The notes under the pieces are model-generated. The model saw nothing but the letters and a program-made list of their open reading frames with translations, did not search any database and had not been told where the DNA came from. Positions 43,466-56,031 of a DNA stretch of 64,000 nucleotides are shown here, piece after piece (position 1 is the first letter of the stretch; every line of letters begins with the position of its first letter). Made by a program: the position numbers and the translations under genes. This stretch comes from Mantis religiosa (taxonomy: Eukaryota > Arthropoda > Insecta > Mantodea > Mantidae). Where the stretch lies: contig CM060955.1 in NCBI GenBank assembly GCA_030765055.1, forward strand, positions 153,155,469 through 153,219,468. The letters are read 5' to 3'.

Positions 43466-44364
43466 ATAATTTATCCTTTTCTTGTGAAGCCGATATTTTG
43501 TGCTTTTTAGTAATCCTAAGAATGAGTGCTTCTTAGCTTCAAAGGGGATCTTTGCTTTCAAAACATTCGTAAGTTTACCTACTGTAAAGGTTTCTCCTCT
43601 GCTTTCCTAAAGATCAAGTAAAGTTCTGCGCTCAACACATTTCTCAAAGTCATCTATTTCAAGACACTTTTAGGTGAATAATGTTTACACTGTGCTGAAT
43701 GTAAACGTGAATTGTGAACTTCTTTGACTATATTATGTACATTTCGTTCACCGCCATTGCTGTAGCACTATTTAACTTAATAATTAGACCTTTACAAAGC
43801 TATAACACACTGAATATTGATTTTCTACTTTGAGAGCGTATAACGGTGTTTGAATCTTCACTTGCTTCCAACTTACTATCTGTATTCATTGTATGTACCC
43901 CAGCTTGGTCAGGTTCTATTTCTTCAGCATTTAGTCCCAGCTGCTGTCCTGCCTCTGTTGTAAGCCAAAAATGGTTTCGGCAATAATTTTTCCCGGCTTT
44001 GTTCCGTCTGCACGCATGCTGGAAAAATGTGTCCAGTCCTCTTCAAATCTTCTTCCTGCACGCATCGCCACCAATTTTATGAGCGTTCCACTCTCACCCT
44101 GTATTCCCTTCCCTTTTTTTCAGAGAATGTTTCGTTATCTCTTACCCCACCAACTTGTATTTCATTCTGTAGTTCTGGCACATTTACGCTATCTGGGCAA
44201 GCCTCCTAACTTAAGCCGTTAAGTGATAGTAATTTTGCTCTAACACAATGCTATCGTTTCACTAGATCATTATAAGTTATTCGTGACGTATCTCAGCACA
44301 CTAATTTCCAGCTGAAATTCAGAGATGGTTTGCGATAGTTTTTGCAAATAAAATCATTAATGTT
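43466..44364. other. Unassigned sequence
   Basis: About 900 bp. Overlapping short frames at 43971-44222 have no motif. Confidence 0.4.
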
Positions 44365-44655
44365 TGTGACCCGATTCTCTTCGCAGCAGATAGGATGCAC
44401 GTTGACCTTTTCGAAGACCCAGGTCGGGAAGCCAGATGTAACAAGGTTACTCCGATGTAGGTTCAATTGTTTCTTGATAATTGGCTTTGATTAAATAAGT
44501 CATGAGAGCTCTTGTTTTCAGCTGTGGTTTCTAGTGACATCAATAAAAATTTAGATTAAGTCCGATTTCGTGTTACTATGGTTACTATCGTTACTCCTCT
44601 ATTCATCTTATGATTTTCCGTTTTACTGCTATGTCATCACATTACGTAATACAAT
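44365..44655 (-). repeat. 3' LTR of the non-autonomous element
   Basis: Aligns with 46264-46757 at both ends but lacks the internal stretch corresponding to about 46461-46670. On minus it ends '...gagaatcgggtcaca', like its partner. Confidence 0.78.
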
Positions 44656-46105
44656 TATTACTACCTTTTGAACTTTCTATTTTCCTGCTCAAATCTCTAT
44701 TTTGACTTTCTATTTTCTTGCTCAAATCTGCATTTTGACTTTGTATTTTCCTACTCAAATCTGCATTTTGACTTTCTATTTTCCTGCTCAAATCTGCATT
44801 TTGACTTTGTATTTTCCTACTCAAATCTGCATTTTGACTTTCTATTTTCCTGCTCCAATCTGCATTTTGACTTTCTATTTTCCTGCTCAAATCTGCATTT
44901 TGAATTTCTATTTTCCTACTCAAATCTGCATTTAGACTTTCTATTTTCCTGCTCAAATCTGCATTTCGACTTTCTATTTTCATACTCAAATATGCATTTT
45001 GAGTTTCTATTTTCCTGCTCAAATCTGCATTTTGACTTTCTATTTTCCTAATGAAATCTGCATTTTGACTTTCTATTTTCATACTCAAATCTGCATTTCG
45101 ACTTTCTATTTTCATACTCAAATATGCATTTTGAGTTTCTATTTTCCTACTCAAATCTGCATTTTGACTTTCTATTTTCCTACTCAAATCTGCATTTCGA
45201 CTTTCTATTTTCATACTCAAATATGCATTTTGAGTTTCTATTTTCCTGCTCAAATTTTAATTCTGATTTTCTATTTTCCTTCTCAAATCTGCAGTTTTAC
45301 TTTCTATTTTCCTACTCAAATCAACATTTTGACTTTCTATTTTCCTGCTCAAATTTTAATTCTGATTTTCTATTTTCCTGCTCAAATTTTAATTCTGATT
45401 TTCTATTTTCCTGATCAAATATGCAGTTTTACTTTCTATTTTCGTTCTCAAATCTGCATTTTTACTTTCTATTGTCCTTCTCAAATCTGTATTTTGACTT
45501 TCTATTTTCCTGCTCAAATTTTAATTCTGATTTTCTATTTTCCTGCTCAAATTTTAATTCTGATTTTCTATTTTCCTGATCAAATCTGCAGTTTTACTTT
45601 CTATTTTCCTTCTCAAATCTGCACTTTGACTTTCTATTTTCCTACTCAAATGTGCATTTTGACTTTCTATTTTCCTTCTCAAATCTGCATTTAGACCTTC
45701 TATTTTCCTTCTCAAATCTGCATTTTGACTTTCTATTTTCCTTCTCAAATCTGCATTATGATTTTCTATTTTCCTTCTCAAATCTGCATTATGATTTTCT
45801 ATTTTCCTGCTCAAATCTGAATTTTCACTTTCCATTTTCTTGCTCAAATCTGCATTTTGACTTTCTATTTTCCTTCTCAAATCTGCATTTAGAATTTCTA
45901 TTTTCCTACTCAAATCTGGATTTTGACTTTCCATCTTATTATTTACATCTCCTAACTTGCTACTGAGTTCTGCTATCATCTTCACTATCTGGCCTAAAGT
46001 ACTTAGATCTGGTGATTCGCTAACATGTCCCTCACCCTGTGCAAGCGCATTTGCTTCATGCATCTGTACACTAAACTGATGGCAATGATCCATCCTTTCT
46101 GTCAA
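44642..46105 (-). pseudogene. Gag-like frame of 33-bp / 11-residue coiled-coil repeats
   Basis: The frame starts with the ATG at 46105 (MTERMDHCHQFSVQMHEANA). A unique part ending IAELSSKLGDVNNKMESQN precedes about 38 repeats of an 11-residue unit of the type SRKIESQNADL (33 bp each), running in one phase to SSKGSNNCIT at the junction with the LTR. Hydrophobic and charged positions recur every 11 residues, as in a hendecad coiled coil. In-frame TAA stops occur only in one unit type (NQN-stop-NL), which has itself been copied several times, splitting the frame into 46105-45554 and 45253-44642. The position after LTR and PBS suggests a gag N-terminal oligomerisation region. No zinc knuckle is seen. 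Confidence 0.65.
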
Positions 46106-46242
46106 TTTATTTCAGCTTCGGAGTCTCATATATTGAAGTATTTTAACTTGCAATGGGTCGCCTTGATTCTCTAACGATGTGTCGATAATAGTAGGAAGTT
46201 TCTGTTGACCGTTGTGTAAATAAACTTGCCAACAATTCGAAG

Positions 46243-46259
46243 CCCCACGTTGGGCGCCA
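46243..46259 (-). promoter_or_regulatory. Primer-binding site (Lys-tRNA type)
   Basis: TGGCGCCCAACGTGGGG on minus, 4 bp inside the LTR end. TGGCGCCC is complementary to the 3' end of tRNA-Lys, and this extended form is known from Osvaldo-like and related gypsy-group elements. It is the strongest evidence that the repeats are LTRs. Confidence 0.8.
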
Positions 46260-46263
46260 TTTA

Positions 46264-46757
46264 TGTGACCCGATTCTCCATTCGGAGCAGATAGGATGCA
46301 CATTGACTTTCGAAGTTTCAGGTCGGGAAGCCAGATGCAACAGGGTTACTTCGCTGCAGTTTGAAAGTTTCTTGATGACTCACTTTGATTAAATAAGAGA
46401 TCTCTTGTTTTCAGGTGTGGTTTCTAGTGACATAAATAATATTTTAGATTAACTTCCATTTCGTAATATATAATTTAATTGTAAAATCTAGATTACATTT
46501 TACTCGAACTTTCTTTCTTAATCAATCACTGCAGGTTACCTCCAACACATAGATATATACTTATTTTCCTAATAAATCACTTCAGTTAATTACATAAAAT
46601 TCCTCACTTCTGCAAGTTCACTCATCCCCATCAAAAATACCGCATATCTCTTTCTTAAAATTATTGATTTTCCGTTGCTATCGTCACTCCTCTATTAATT
46701 TTATGATTGGCCGATTTACTGCTACGTCACCACATTACGTAATACAATTATTACTGC
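46264..46757 (-). repeat. 5' LTR of the non-autonomous element
   Basis: The longer of the two direct repeats. Its inner end is fixed by the PBS. Its outer end is approximate, because similarity to the other LTR stops at 'acaattattact' and the true LTR start may lie a little further right. Confidence 0.75.
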
Positions 46758-47370
46758 GGCCAATCACAAAATTACACATATCTTTACACATTCAAACTCA
46801 AAACTTTTCGTGATTCCACATCAAGCCAGATTATTGATTCTCTTCTTCCTAGCAAAAGTTCATCATTTGTTATGTTGTCATTCCATGGCCCACTAAAAGT
46901 CAGATCAGAAAACAAGAATTTCAAACTGGATATGCTAATAAAAAGTTCTAACTAAAACATATCGTTGCATGTTTTAGCTATCATATTGACTGTATTGATA
47001 GAAAAAGCAGGCCAACGAGTTAGATGACTCTTGCAGTATCCTCCGAGGTCTATATTTAAGACGTACTTGGTTCGGTTCATGAGACAGCCACCTTTATCAG
47101 TGGTTTTTCATGCGTTTCCAAGGTAAAAACGGGAACTGTTTTTCGGTTTAGAATTTATTTGCCCTTTATTTCCTATCATCATGATAGGAAGTACGCCTAG
47201 AGACCGTGCAGACAAATGCACAGGTTCCACCTCATTGGAAACTTCAGGACATGGTTACCTGAATGTTCAAAATGTTCGCCTTTGGCAGACATACAAATAA
47301 CGCAAGGACGAACCGTTGCCGTAACTACGTCGGGATTGTTTTAAAGGAAATCTCTGCAGATACCGTTTTA
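46758..47370. other. Unassigned sequence
   Basis: No feature recognised; it ends in TA next to a mariner terminal repeat. Confidence 0.4.
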
Positions 47371-47444
47371 CGAGGGTGCTCTGGAGAGTTACCGACCTAA
47401 TATAGATGCAAGACACTTTTTAGATTTTTTTTTTCAAAACAGTC

Positions 47445-48785
47445 TCGTTGTAACTCTACACAATTCTCCCAGCGATGCTCCCATCTCTGTAACCAATCCA
47501 AAAAATACTCGGCGTTTTTCAACATAGTCTCCTTGTAACTCTACACACTTCTCCCAGCGAAGCTCCCATCTCTGTAACCCGTCCAAATAGTACTCGACGT
47601 TTTTCAACATAGTCTCCTTGTAACTCTACACACTTCTTCCAGCGATGCTCCCATCTCTGTAAGCCGTCCAAATAGTACTCGGCGTTTTTCAACATATTCT
47701 CCTTGTAACTCTACTCACTTCTCCCAGCGAAGCTCCCATCTCTGTAACCCGTCCAAATAGTACTGGACGTTTTTCAGCATAGTCTCCTTGTAACTCTATA
47801 CACTTCTCTCAGCGATGCTCCCATCTCTGTAACCCGTCCAAATAGTACTCGGAATTTTTCAACATTGTCTCCTTGTAACTCTACACACTTCTCTCAGCGA
47901 TGCTCCCATCTCTGTAACCCGTCCAAATAGTACTCGGCGTGTTTCAACATAGTCTCCTTGTAACTCTACACTTCTCCCAGAGAAGCTCCCATCTCTGTAG
48001 CCCGTCCAAATAGTACTCGGCGTTTTTCAACATAGTCTCCTTGTAACTCTACACACTTCTCCCAGCGATGTTCCCATCTCTGTAACCCGTCCAAATAGTA
48101 CTCGGAATTTTTCAACATTGTCTCCTTGTAACTCTACACACTTCTCACAGCGATGCTGCCTTCTCAGTAACCCGTCCAAATAGTACTCGGCATTTTTCAA
48201 CATAGTCTCCTTGTAACTCCACACACTCCTTCCAGCGATGCTCCCATCTCTGTAACCCGTCCAAATAGTACTCGGAATTTTTCAACATTGTCTCCTTGTA
48301 ACTCTACACACTTCTCTCAGCGATGCTCCCATCTCTGTAACCCGTCAAAATAGTACTCGGCGTGTTTCAACATAGTCTCCTTGTAACTCTACACTTCTCC
48401 CAGAGAAGCTCCCATCTCTGTAGCCCGTCCAAATAGTACTCGGCGTTTTTCAACATAGTCTCCTTGTAACTCTACACACTTCTCACAGCGATGCTGCCTT
48501 CTCAGTAACCCGTCCAAATAGTACTCGGCATTTTTCAACATAGTCTCCTTGTAACTCCACACACTCCTTCCAGCGATGCTCTCATCTCTATAACCCGTCC
48601 AAATAGTACTCGGCGTTTTTCAACATAGTCCTCCTGTAACTTCACACACTTCTCCCAGAGATGCTGCCATCTCTGTAACCCGTCCAAATAGTACTCGGCG
48701 TTTTTCAAAATAGTCTCCTTGTAACTCTACACACTTCTCACAGCGAAGCCCGCATCTCTTCAACCCGACCAAATAGTACTCGGCG
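47445..48785 (-). repeat. 85-bp satellite from mariner transposase C-terminal codons
   Basis: About sixteen units with a period of 85 bp; 'tccttgtaact' anchors fall at 47530, 47615, 47700 and 47785. On minus a unit translates as AEYYLDGLQRWEHRWEK then CVELQGDYVEK, the conserved C-terminus of mariner transposases (RW..C..L.GDYVEK). Because 85 is not a multiple of three, successive units fall in different frames, so the array cannot encode a repeated protein. Some units carry the same variants in groups (48150 and 48490), indicating block copying. Confidence 0.92.
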
Positions 48786-49612
48786 TTCTTCTCTGCAAAA
48801 TGATTGTTTACGAAAGTGATTGTCTCTTCATTTGACGAAAATCTCTATCCTCCGAGCGCAATTTTGAGATGAGGGAACAAAAAGAAGTAACTTGGGGCTA
48901 GATCTTTTGAGTCAAGCAGTTCAAACCGTAATTCGTGGATTTTCGCCAATGCAACCGCTGAAGTTTGAGATGGTGCGTTGTCTTCTTGAAACAGGATTTT
49001 CTTTTTTTGAAAACGTGGGCGTTTTCCACAAGTTCTGCCTTCAGCTTGTTAAGCAATGATGTGCAGTATGCTCCTGTATTGGTTTTTTATTTTGAAGATA
49101 ATCGATTAAAATAACTGCATGACTATCCAAAAAAAAAACGTGGACATCGCTTTTCCACCCGAAAAAAATATTTTTTACCTTTTTGGAGCCAGTTACCCCA
49201 TTGCAATTCACTCTTTGGATTATAGTTTTTTTTCAGGCGTATAATGGTATATCCAAGTTTCATCTACAGTAATTAATCGGCGCAAAAACTCTGATTTATT
49301 GCGCTATCTTCGCCAACAGAACGTCCAAAGTGTTTATTTGAACACATTTGTGGTCTAACGTGAGCAAACGCGGCACCCAACGCGCGGACAGCTTTCTCAT
49401 GTCTAAATGTGACAGACACGTTCTTTTGACATGTTCATAGCCTCTAATAGCTCTCTCAATTTAATTCGACGGTCGTCTAGCACCATTTGGTGAACTTTAG
49501 CGATGTTTTCGTCGGTTTTTTTCACTATTGTCAAGAACTGCAACGACATATGCTGAGCGAAAGACCACATTACACTACACTCGTAATTAAACTCAACTAT
49601 CAATATCCTCAT
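48786..49612 (-). pseudogene. Mariner transposase of MLE-f, decayed
   Basis: Blocks in order on minus: KTDENIAKVHQMVLDDRRIK then LRELLEAMNMSKERVCHI (49540-49403), the second HTH of mariner; a middle part with KLGYTIIRLKKN in the first-catalytic-D region; and a third part with sequence equivalent to DNAPS.TS.VALAKIHELRF, ELLDSKDLAP and the NEETITF block near 48840. Several stops and frameshifts interrupt it. The last codons lead straight into the first unit of the 85-bp array. The N-terminal HTH is missing or altered (the start reads MRILIVEFNYECS, not recognised). Confidence 0.78.
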
Positions 49613-49620
49613 TCAACCTG

Positions 49621-50539
49621 ACAAAGTGTCTACAATTTTAGCGGACGCTGTACACCAAGAATATCAGGACGGCACTAGATATTCGCTTACAGCCGCAACA
49701 ATATAGCAAGTAATTCTTAGCGGAAAAACAAATAAATTTCAGAATCGTGAGTTGTTTTACATGAGCCGGAAATGTAAAAGCAAGAAATTTGTAGACACCA
49801 TATAGTTGTAACATCGTGACAAATCAGGGATGGAACAGAAGTGACACATCACTTCCGAAAACTATTTGAATCACTGCTCACAATGTCATGCTACATTAGT
49901 CAGTCAGCTTTTGGGAAACAAAGGACTTTGGCTTTGGGATTTATAGCCCATAGGTGTTAAAAGCTACGGTCGGCCCAGAGGGAGATGTTTGATGTGAAAA
50001 TAACGCTCCGTCGCGTTACACGGAATATTACTGGCAAATAATGTGCCCTTACTTTGTGTTCTTGGAATTTCAAAATGGCTGACATTTCTGCTCTTTGGGA
50101 TATGACAGTTCGAATGCCTCCTGGTATTTAAATCAGGCATAACGTGGCTGTCTTTTACGCTTTAATTGGTTTACTTTTCAAAATAACTATTTATAAAAAA
50201 ACTACAAGAAATGAATTAATCCGCTTTGAAATAATGCCTTAAATTTGAGCAGTTAAATCATAAATTAGTGATTTTGTCTTAACTTTAAATACTTATATTA
50301 CCTACTGCGAACCAAGGGTTCGCGTTTAAGGTATTTCAGTCTCAAGATAATGAGTTTATATTTTATGTTTAATAAAATTAAATATCTCAAGAAAGATCCT
50401 CCATTTTGATAAAATATACCCAACAATATATAATAAAACAATAGAATAACATTATCTGTACAATTCCATTGAATACTGTTTGAAACCCCCTCGGTAGCAT
50501 GTGCGATTCACTTTCAGGTAGCGTCAAATTCATATCAGA
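49621..50539. other. Unassigned sequence
   Basis: About 920 bp, AT-rich, without recognisable features. Confidence 0.4.
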
Positions 50540-51300
50540 GGTGAATAAAATGATTCTCAAGTAAAGTCCAAGGTTCACAGAGCTTAGAGTTACCAGACAT
50601 TCATCTTTCAGGATAAGGGAAAACCTCCAACGTTAAGTCAAATCGGACGATGAATGAAGTTATGTTCAAATGAGTACATGTTACATAGAGCTTAGAGTTA
50701 CCAGACATTCAACTTTCAGGATAAGGGAAAACCTCCAACGTTAAGTCAAATCGGACGATGAATGAAGTTATGTTCAAATGAGTACATGTTACATAGAGCT
50801 TAGAGTTACCAGACATTCATCTTTCAGGATAAGGGAAAACATCCTTCGTTAAGCTATATCGGACGATGAATGAAATGAGGTTCAAATAAGTACATGATAC
50901 ATAGAGGTTAGGGTTACCAGACATTCATCTTCCAGGATAAGGGCAAACCTCCAACATTAAATCATATCCGACGATGAATGAAATGATTTTCAAATGAGTA
51001 CAGGGTCCATAGTGGTTAGAGGTACCAGAGATGCATCTTTGAGAATAAGGGGAGACCTCCAACGTTAAGTCATATCGGACGATGAATGAACTGATGCTCA
51101 AATGAGTACAGGGTACATAGAGCTTAGAGCTAACCGACATTCGTATTTTAGGATAAGGGATCACCTGCAACAATAAGTCATATCGGACGATGAATGAACT
51201 GATGCTCAAATGAGTACAGCGTACACAGAGGTTATAGTTACCAGACATTCATCCTACAGGATAAGGACAAACCTCCAACGTTAATTCATATCGGGCGATG
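50540..51300 (-). repeat. SINE-tail tandem array T3 (about seven 108-bp units), inverted
   Basis: Reverse-oriented units of 108 bp (for example 'agcttagagttacc' at 50581 and 50689), the same unit as arrays T1, T2 and T4. The second and third units are nearly identical, a recent local duplication. A single SINE in the opposite orientation follows at 51335. Confidence 0.9.
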
Positions 51301-51334
51301 AATGAAGTAATGTTTAAGTGATTAGAGGATACAA

Positions 51335-51535
51335 AGAGTTTTGAATTCCCGAAGGTTCAAATCTCGCTCAGGGTGACTTATCTGGATAAGGTATTGTTCG
51401 GAGTTTTCCGTTATCCTTCAAAACAAATGTCGGGTAACTAAGCTCCATGGACCCTGGACACATTTGAGCATCATTTCACCCAATATATTGACCGTGCGAT
51501 ATGACTTAACGTTGGAGGACGTAAATTACAAAAAA
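51335..51535 (+). mobile_element. tRNA-derived SINE, 5'-truncated
   Basis: Starts within the head at 'aggttcaaatctcgctcagg', a B-box region, and continues 'cttatctggataagg'. It has one tail unit ending 'atatgacttaacgttggagg' then 'acgtaaattaca', as does the full-length copy at 34112-34343. The A box is missing. Confidence 0.8.
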
Positions 51536-52285
51536 AGACCCCTAGAATGTAAAGCGGTCGTGCTACCTTCATACCATAGAGGCGGGCAGTTAGTTAATTT
51601 GGAGTGAATTACTTATTTACTGTACAGCAACAATGAAATAGTTTTATCAGTTTTAATCCCCTGTACACATTCTTGAACCTCTTCCTACCCATTTTCTTCT
51701 TCTGCATCTGCTTCTTTTGGGGCATTTTTCTTTTAGTTTACTTAAAAACCAGAAAGTCAAGGTCTATGTTTCTCTTTCCTTATTTTCCTGTCAGCATTTT
51801 TATGGAATCTATTTTTCTCTCATACCTTTTGTCTCCATGTCGTTAGTTCTTGACAATCTGACAGCAAGGTTCTCCCCTTTTCTTCCACCACATCTTTTCT
51901 AAATTACTTTTTCTTTGCCTCTTAACCATCTCGAGTAGACTGACCCGCTCTCTTCCAGATAATCATTTCTTTCCCTTTCTGCTACGATGGTCAACGTACC
52001 CATATCTTCTCCACTTTTTTTGTGTGCTACGCCATAGACACTTGAGATTGTCTGTTTTCTAAGCCTCCCCAGATGCGATGTTTTAATCATTGTACCTCAG
52101 CTTTTTTCCTCTGTTAGAACATTCATTTCACTACTTACATTTAGAAATTCTGTTTTCCGAAACTAGTTAATGACGTATGTGTTTTTTTACCTGTAACTGG
52201 GATATATCCTGAAGTTGTCTGCAGGTCTGTCTATAATTTTGTAATTCACATACAACACATGCGTTAAATAATAGTACCATTTTCA
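51536..52285. other. Unassigned sequence
   Basis: Pyrimidine-rich in part (51660-51800); no recognised feature. Confidence 0.4.
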
Positions 52286-52567
52286 GAGAACGAAAGAAAG
52301 AGGGAAATAAGGAAAGCAAACAAGAAAGAAAGAGCAAAAGAGAGGGAAAGGGAGTAAGAGAAAAAGAGAGAAAGAGGGAAAGAGGGAAAGAAAAAGGGAA
52401 AGAGAGAAGCAGAGAAAGAGAAAGACAGAAAGAGGAAGAGAGAGAAAAGAGAGAAAGAACGAAGGTAACAAAGAAAGAAAGAAACGAACAAAGAAACGAA
52501 CAAAGAAACAAACAAAGAAACAAAGAAAGAAACAAACAAAGACAGAAACAGACAAAAGAAAGAAGGA

Positions 52568-52650
<83 letters not shown>

Positions 52651-53446
52651 CAGCAAAGAAAGAAGCTCAAAAAGAAAGAATCTCAGAAAGAAATAAGAAA
52701 TGAAAGATGAAAGAAAAAAGAAAAGAAAGGAAGGAAGGAAAAAGGAATAAGGAAAGAAAAAGTAAAAAGGAAGAAGGAAAGAAAGAAGGCAAGAAACAAA
52801 ACATGAAAGAAAGAAAGAAGGAAGGAAAGAAGAAAAGAAAGAGAGAAAGAGAGAGAGGAAGAAAGAGAGAGAGGAAGAAAGAAAGAGTAAAAGAAAGAGA
52901 GAGAGGAAGAAAGAAAGAGTAAAAGAAAGAAAGAGTGGAAGAAGGAAAGAAAGAAAGAGTGGAAGAAGGAAAGAGAGGAAGAGAGAGAGAAAGAAAGAGA
53001 GAAAGAGAGAGAGAGAAAGAAAGAGAGAAAGAGAGAGAGAGAAAGAAAGAGAGAAAGAGAGAGAGAGAAAGAAAGAGAGAAAGAGAGAGAGAAAGAAAGA
53101 GAGAAAGAAAGAGAGAAAGAAAGAGAGAAAGAAAGAGAGAAAGAGAGAAAGACAGAAAGAGAGAAAGACAGAAAGAGAGAAAGACAGAAAGACAGAAAGA
53201 GAGAAAGAGAGAAAGAGAGAAAGAGAGAAAGACAGAAAGACAGAAAGAGAGAAAGACAGAAAGAGAGGAGGACAGAAAGAGAGGAAGACAGAAAGAGAGA
53301 AAGACAGAAAGAGAGAAAGACAGAAAGAGAGAAAGACAGAAAGAGAGAAAGACAGAAAGAGAGAAAGACAGAAAGAGAGAAAGACAGAAAGAGAGAAAGA
53401 CAGAAAGAGAGAAAGACAGAAAGAGAGAAAGACAGAAAGACAGAAA

Positions 53447-53686
53447 GACGGAAAGACGGAAAGACGGAAAGACGGAAAGACGGAAAGACGGAAAGACGGA
53501 AAGACGGAAAGACGGAAAGACGGAAAGACGGAAAGACGGAAAGACGGAAAGACGGAAAGACGGAAAGACGGAAAGACGGAAAGACGGAAAGACGGAAAGA
53601 CGGAAAGACGGAAAGACGGAAAGACGGAAAGACGGAAAGACGGAAAGACGGAAAGACGGAAAGACGGAAAGACGGAAAGACGGAAA
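53447..53686 (+). repeat. (GACGGAAA)30 homogeneous block
   Basis: 240 bp made of 30 exact 8-bp units, each with one CpG, lying between GACAGAAA-type units and the pure GAAA block. Confidence 0.95.
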
Positions 53687-53713
53687 GAGAGAAAGACAGA
53701 AAGACAGAAAGAC

Positions 53714-54203
<490 letters not shown>

Positions 54204-54239
54204 GAAGAAGAAAGGAAGAAAGAAAGGAAGAAAGGATGA

Positions 54240-54307
<68 letters not shown>

Positions 54308-54345
54308 AGGAAAGAAAGAAAGAAAGAGAGAAAGAGAGATAGAGA

Positions 54346-56031
54346 ATGGAAAGGAAGAAGTTAGTACAGAAAGAATGAAACAGACAAACAAAAAAGAGTA
54401 AGGAAGTCATACAATGATGAAACAAGCATGGCAGGGCCTGTTAATTTGTATGAATGGGAAAGTTGGGTTCTGGTTAATCAAAAGCGTTATGAAATATAAG
54501 CAGCAGAAGTGGTACTTTTAAGAAGTTTAAAGGGCTTAATAATGCTAGACAGAAGTTAAAAGTAATATATTAGAAGTAAATGCTACATTTACATATTAAA
54601 TTGTGAAGTATGACAAAATGGAATTCAATAGAAATATCACTGAAAGAACGGAGGACAGGGAATTCCCAAAGAAAACTTCAAAGTATAAACCCAGAGAAAG
54701 ATGATGTCTGGAATATCTAAGAAAATTATGAAAGAACTGAAGTCAGAATAGGCTCCTTGGGGGACAGAGGAATATCTCCTTCTGGGACATTTATTCATGG
54801 CACGAGATCTCAGCAAAGATTCCCTTTGTGTGTGACTTGAACGTGAAATGTGTAGCCCAAATCACTTGCCAATGGTCGTATACGGTCATGGTCCTCGTAT
54901 GCTTTATCGTGCCAGATATCGATTAACAATTAGCTGTGACTTAAAGAGTACCACAACTGATCTATTTACTACTAGTACGGCTGCAGAAAAAAGAAGCACG
55001 CTGTAACTGTGGTGTACTGTTAGCTGGCTACCCTAACAATTCAAAGAATTTCATTTGGTTCCTTCATGCTCTTATAGTTCGTATAAAATGTAAATTAAAT
55101 TATTCATTTGGCACAAATATTTCTTTGTGTACAAAAATGTGTTGGTTCAATAGTTATCGATATATTGGTTTGTGTTTGTTTTGTTTCTTTAATTTTCTCT
55201 TCCTTTTTACGTATTCATAATTGCAAAGCATAGAAGAGATAATTTATAGTGTTAATTCAGCATATTGTTGCGTATTTGGGCTAAGAAAGATCTGGAAATT
55301 AGATAATCATTGTTATTTAAATTTCATTTTCTGTACCTTGAGTTTGGGCAAAGCTGTTTGTTGATGGTTAAGCTTAAAATTTGCTGACATGTACTTCTGA
55401 CTGGTGAACCATACATCCTGATGATCAAGGGAAATAATGCACAAGTGGCCAGTAACAGGTCTCAACATGTTCTCAATGATGTAAGCAATGATTGCACAAG
55501 ATGGTAGAGTCTGTTTAGTTAACACGTGTGCAGTTCGGTGTCAAGGGAACCGCCCACTAATGACCGTCATAAATCCAACTCCACACTTCAGAAATGGAAC
55601 ATTGTCGTTGAGGACCAATAGCAACCCTGATTTTCTGGAAGTGACAGCCGTATGTCTACTCCACGTGGGAGTCTCAGTTGCCAAAGTTCCAAGTTCCTGT
55701 TGATCAGTTTCATTACGTGCAGAAATTCGTTGTGTGTCACGATGTGGAGAAGTGGGAGGGAAATGCTGTGGTAAATGCAAATGAAGTAGTAGGTAAATTT
55801 CAGTCAAGTGAAAATAATCAAAGTGAAGACAATAGTGTGAATAGCTGGGCCGAGTTTTATTACTGGAAAAGCCTCAAAAAACAAAGTTTTAACGGAAACT
55901 GTTTCTAAGCAAATTCAAGCGCTTGTTTTGAACACACATAAATATGTGCTGAAAAATAATTTTGGTAAGGGGTCATGCAATGAACCTGATGATAAATTCT
56001 GGGTATTCACAGAAATACAGTAAGAAATATT
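54346..56031. other. 1.7 kb unassigned sequence
   Basis: Frames at 55488-55908 are short and overlap on both strands with no recognised motif. Nothing else was seen. Confidence 0.4.

Larger units (their letters stand above)
44365..46757 (-). mobile_element. Non-autonomous LTR retrotransposon with repeat-filled gag
   Basis: Direct repeats at 44365-44655 and 46264-46757 share 'tgtgacccgattctc', 'caggtcgggaagccagatg', 'gtggtttctagtgacat' and 'cacattacgtaatacaatta'. Directly inside the right-hand repeat, on minus, lies TGGCGCCCAACGTGGGG, a Lys-tRNA-type primer-binding site. The element therefore reads right to left: 5' LTR, PBS, a gag-like frame made of 11-residue repeats, then the 3' LTR. There is no protease, RT or integrase. 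The left LTR lacks about 200 bp found in the right. Confidence 0.8.
47371..49620 (-). mobile_element. Second mariner family, C-terminus amplified (MLE-f)
   Basis: The 3' end appears at 47371 ('cgagggtgctctggagagtt', after TA). On minus the transposase enters near 49612 and its catalytic domain lies at about 49200-48790. The C-terminal end is replaced by an 85-bp tandem array down to about 47445. No 5' terminal repeat matching the 3' end was found, so the 5' end is uncertain. The protein differs from that of MLE-a to MLE-e. Confidence 0.78.

Noticed and set aside
44668..45694. Plus-strand frames through the 33-bp repeat (FLFSCSNLHFD-type)
   Set aside because: The minus-strand frame has a unique gag-like start, lies in order with LTR and PBS, and makes a sensible coiled coil. 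The plus frames are shadows.
47445..48785. CRISPR-like appearance of an 85-bp regular repeat
   Set aside because: No repeat/spacer alternation; whole units are similar and derive from mariner codons.
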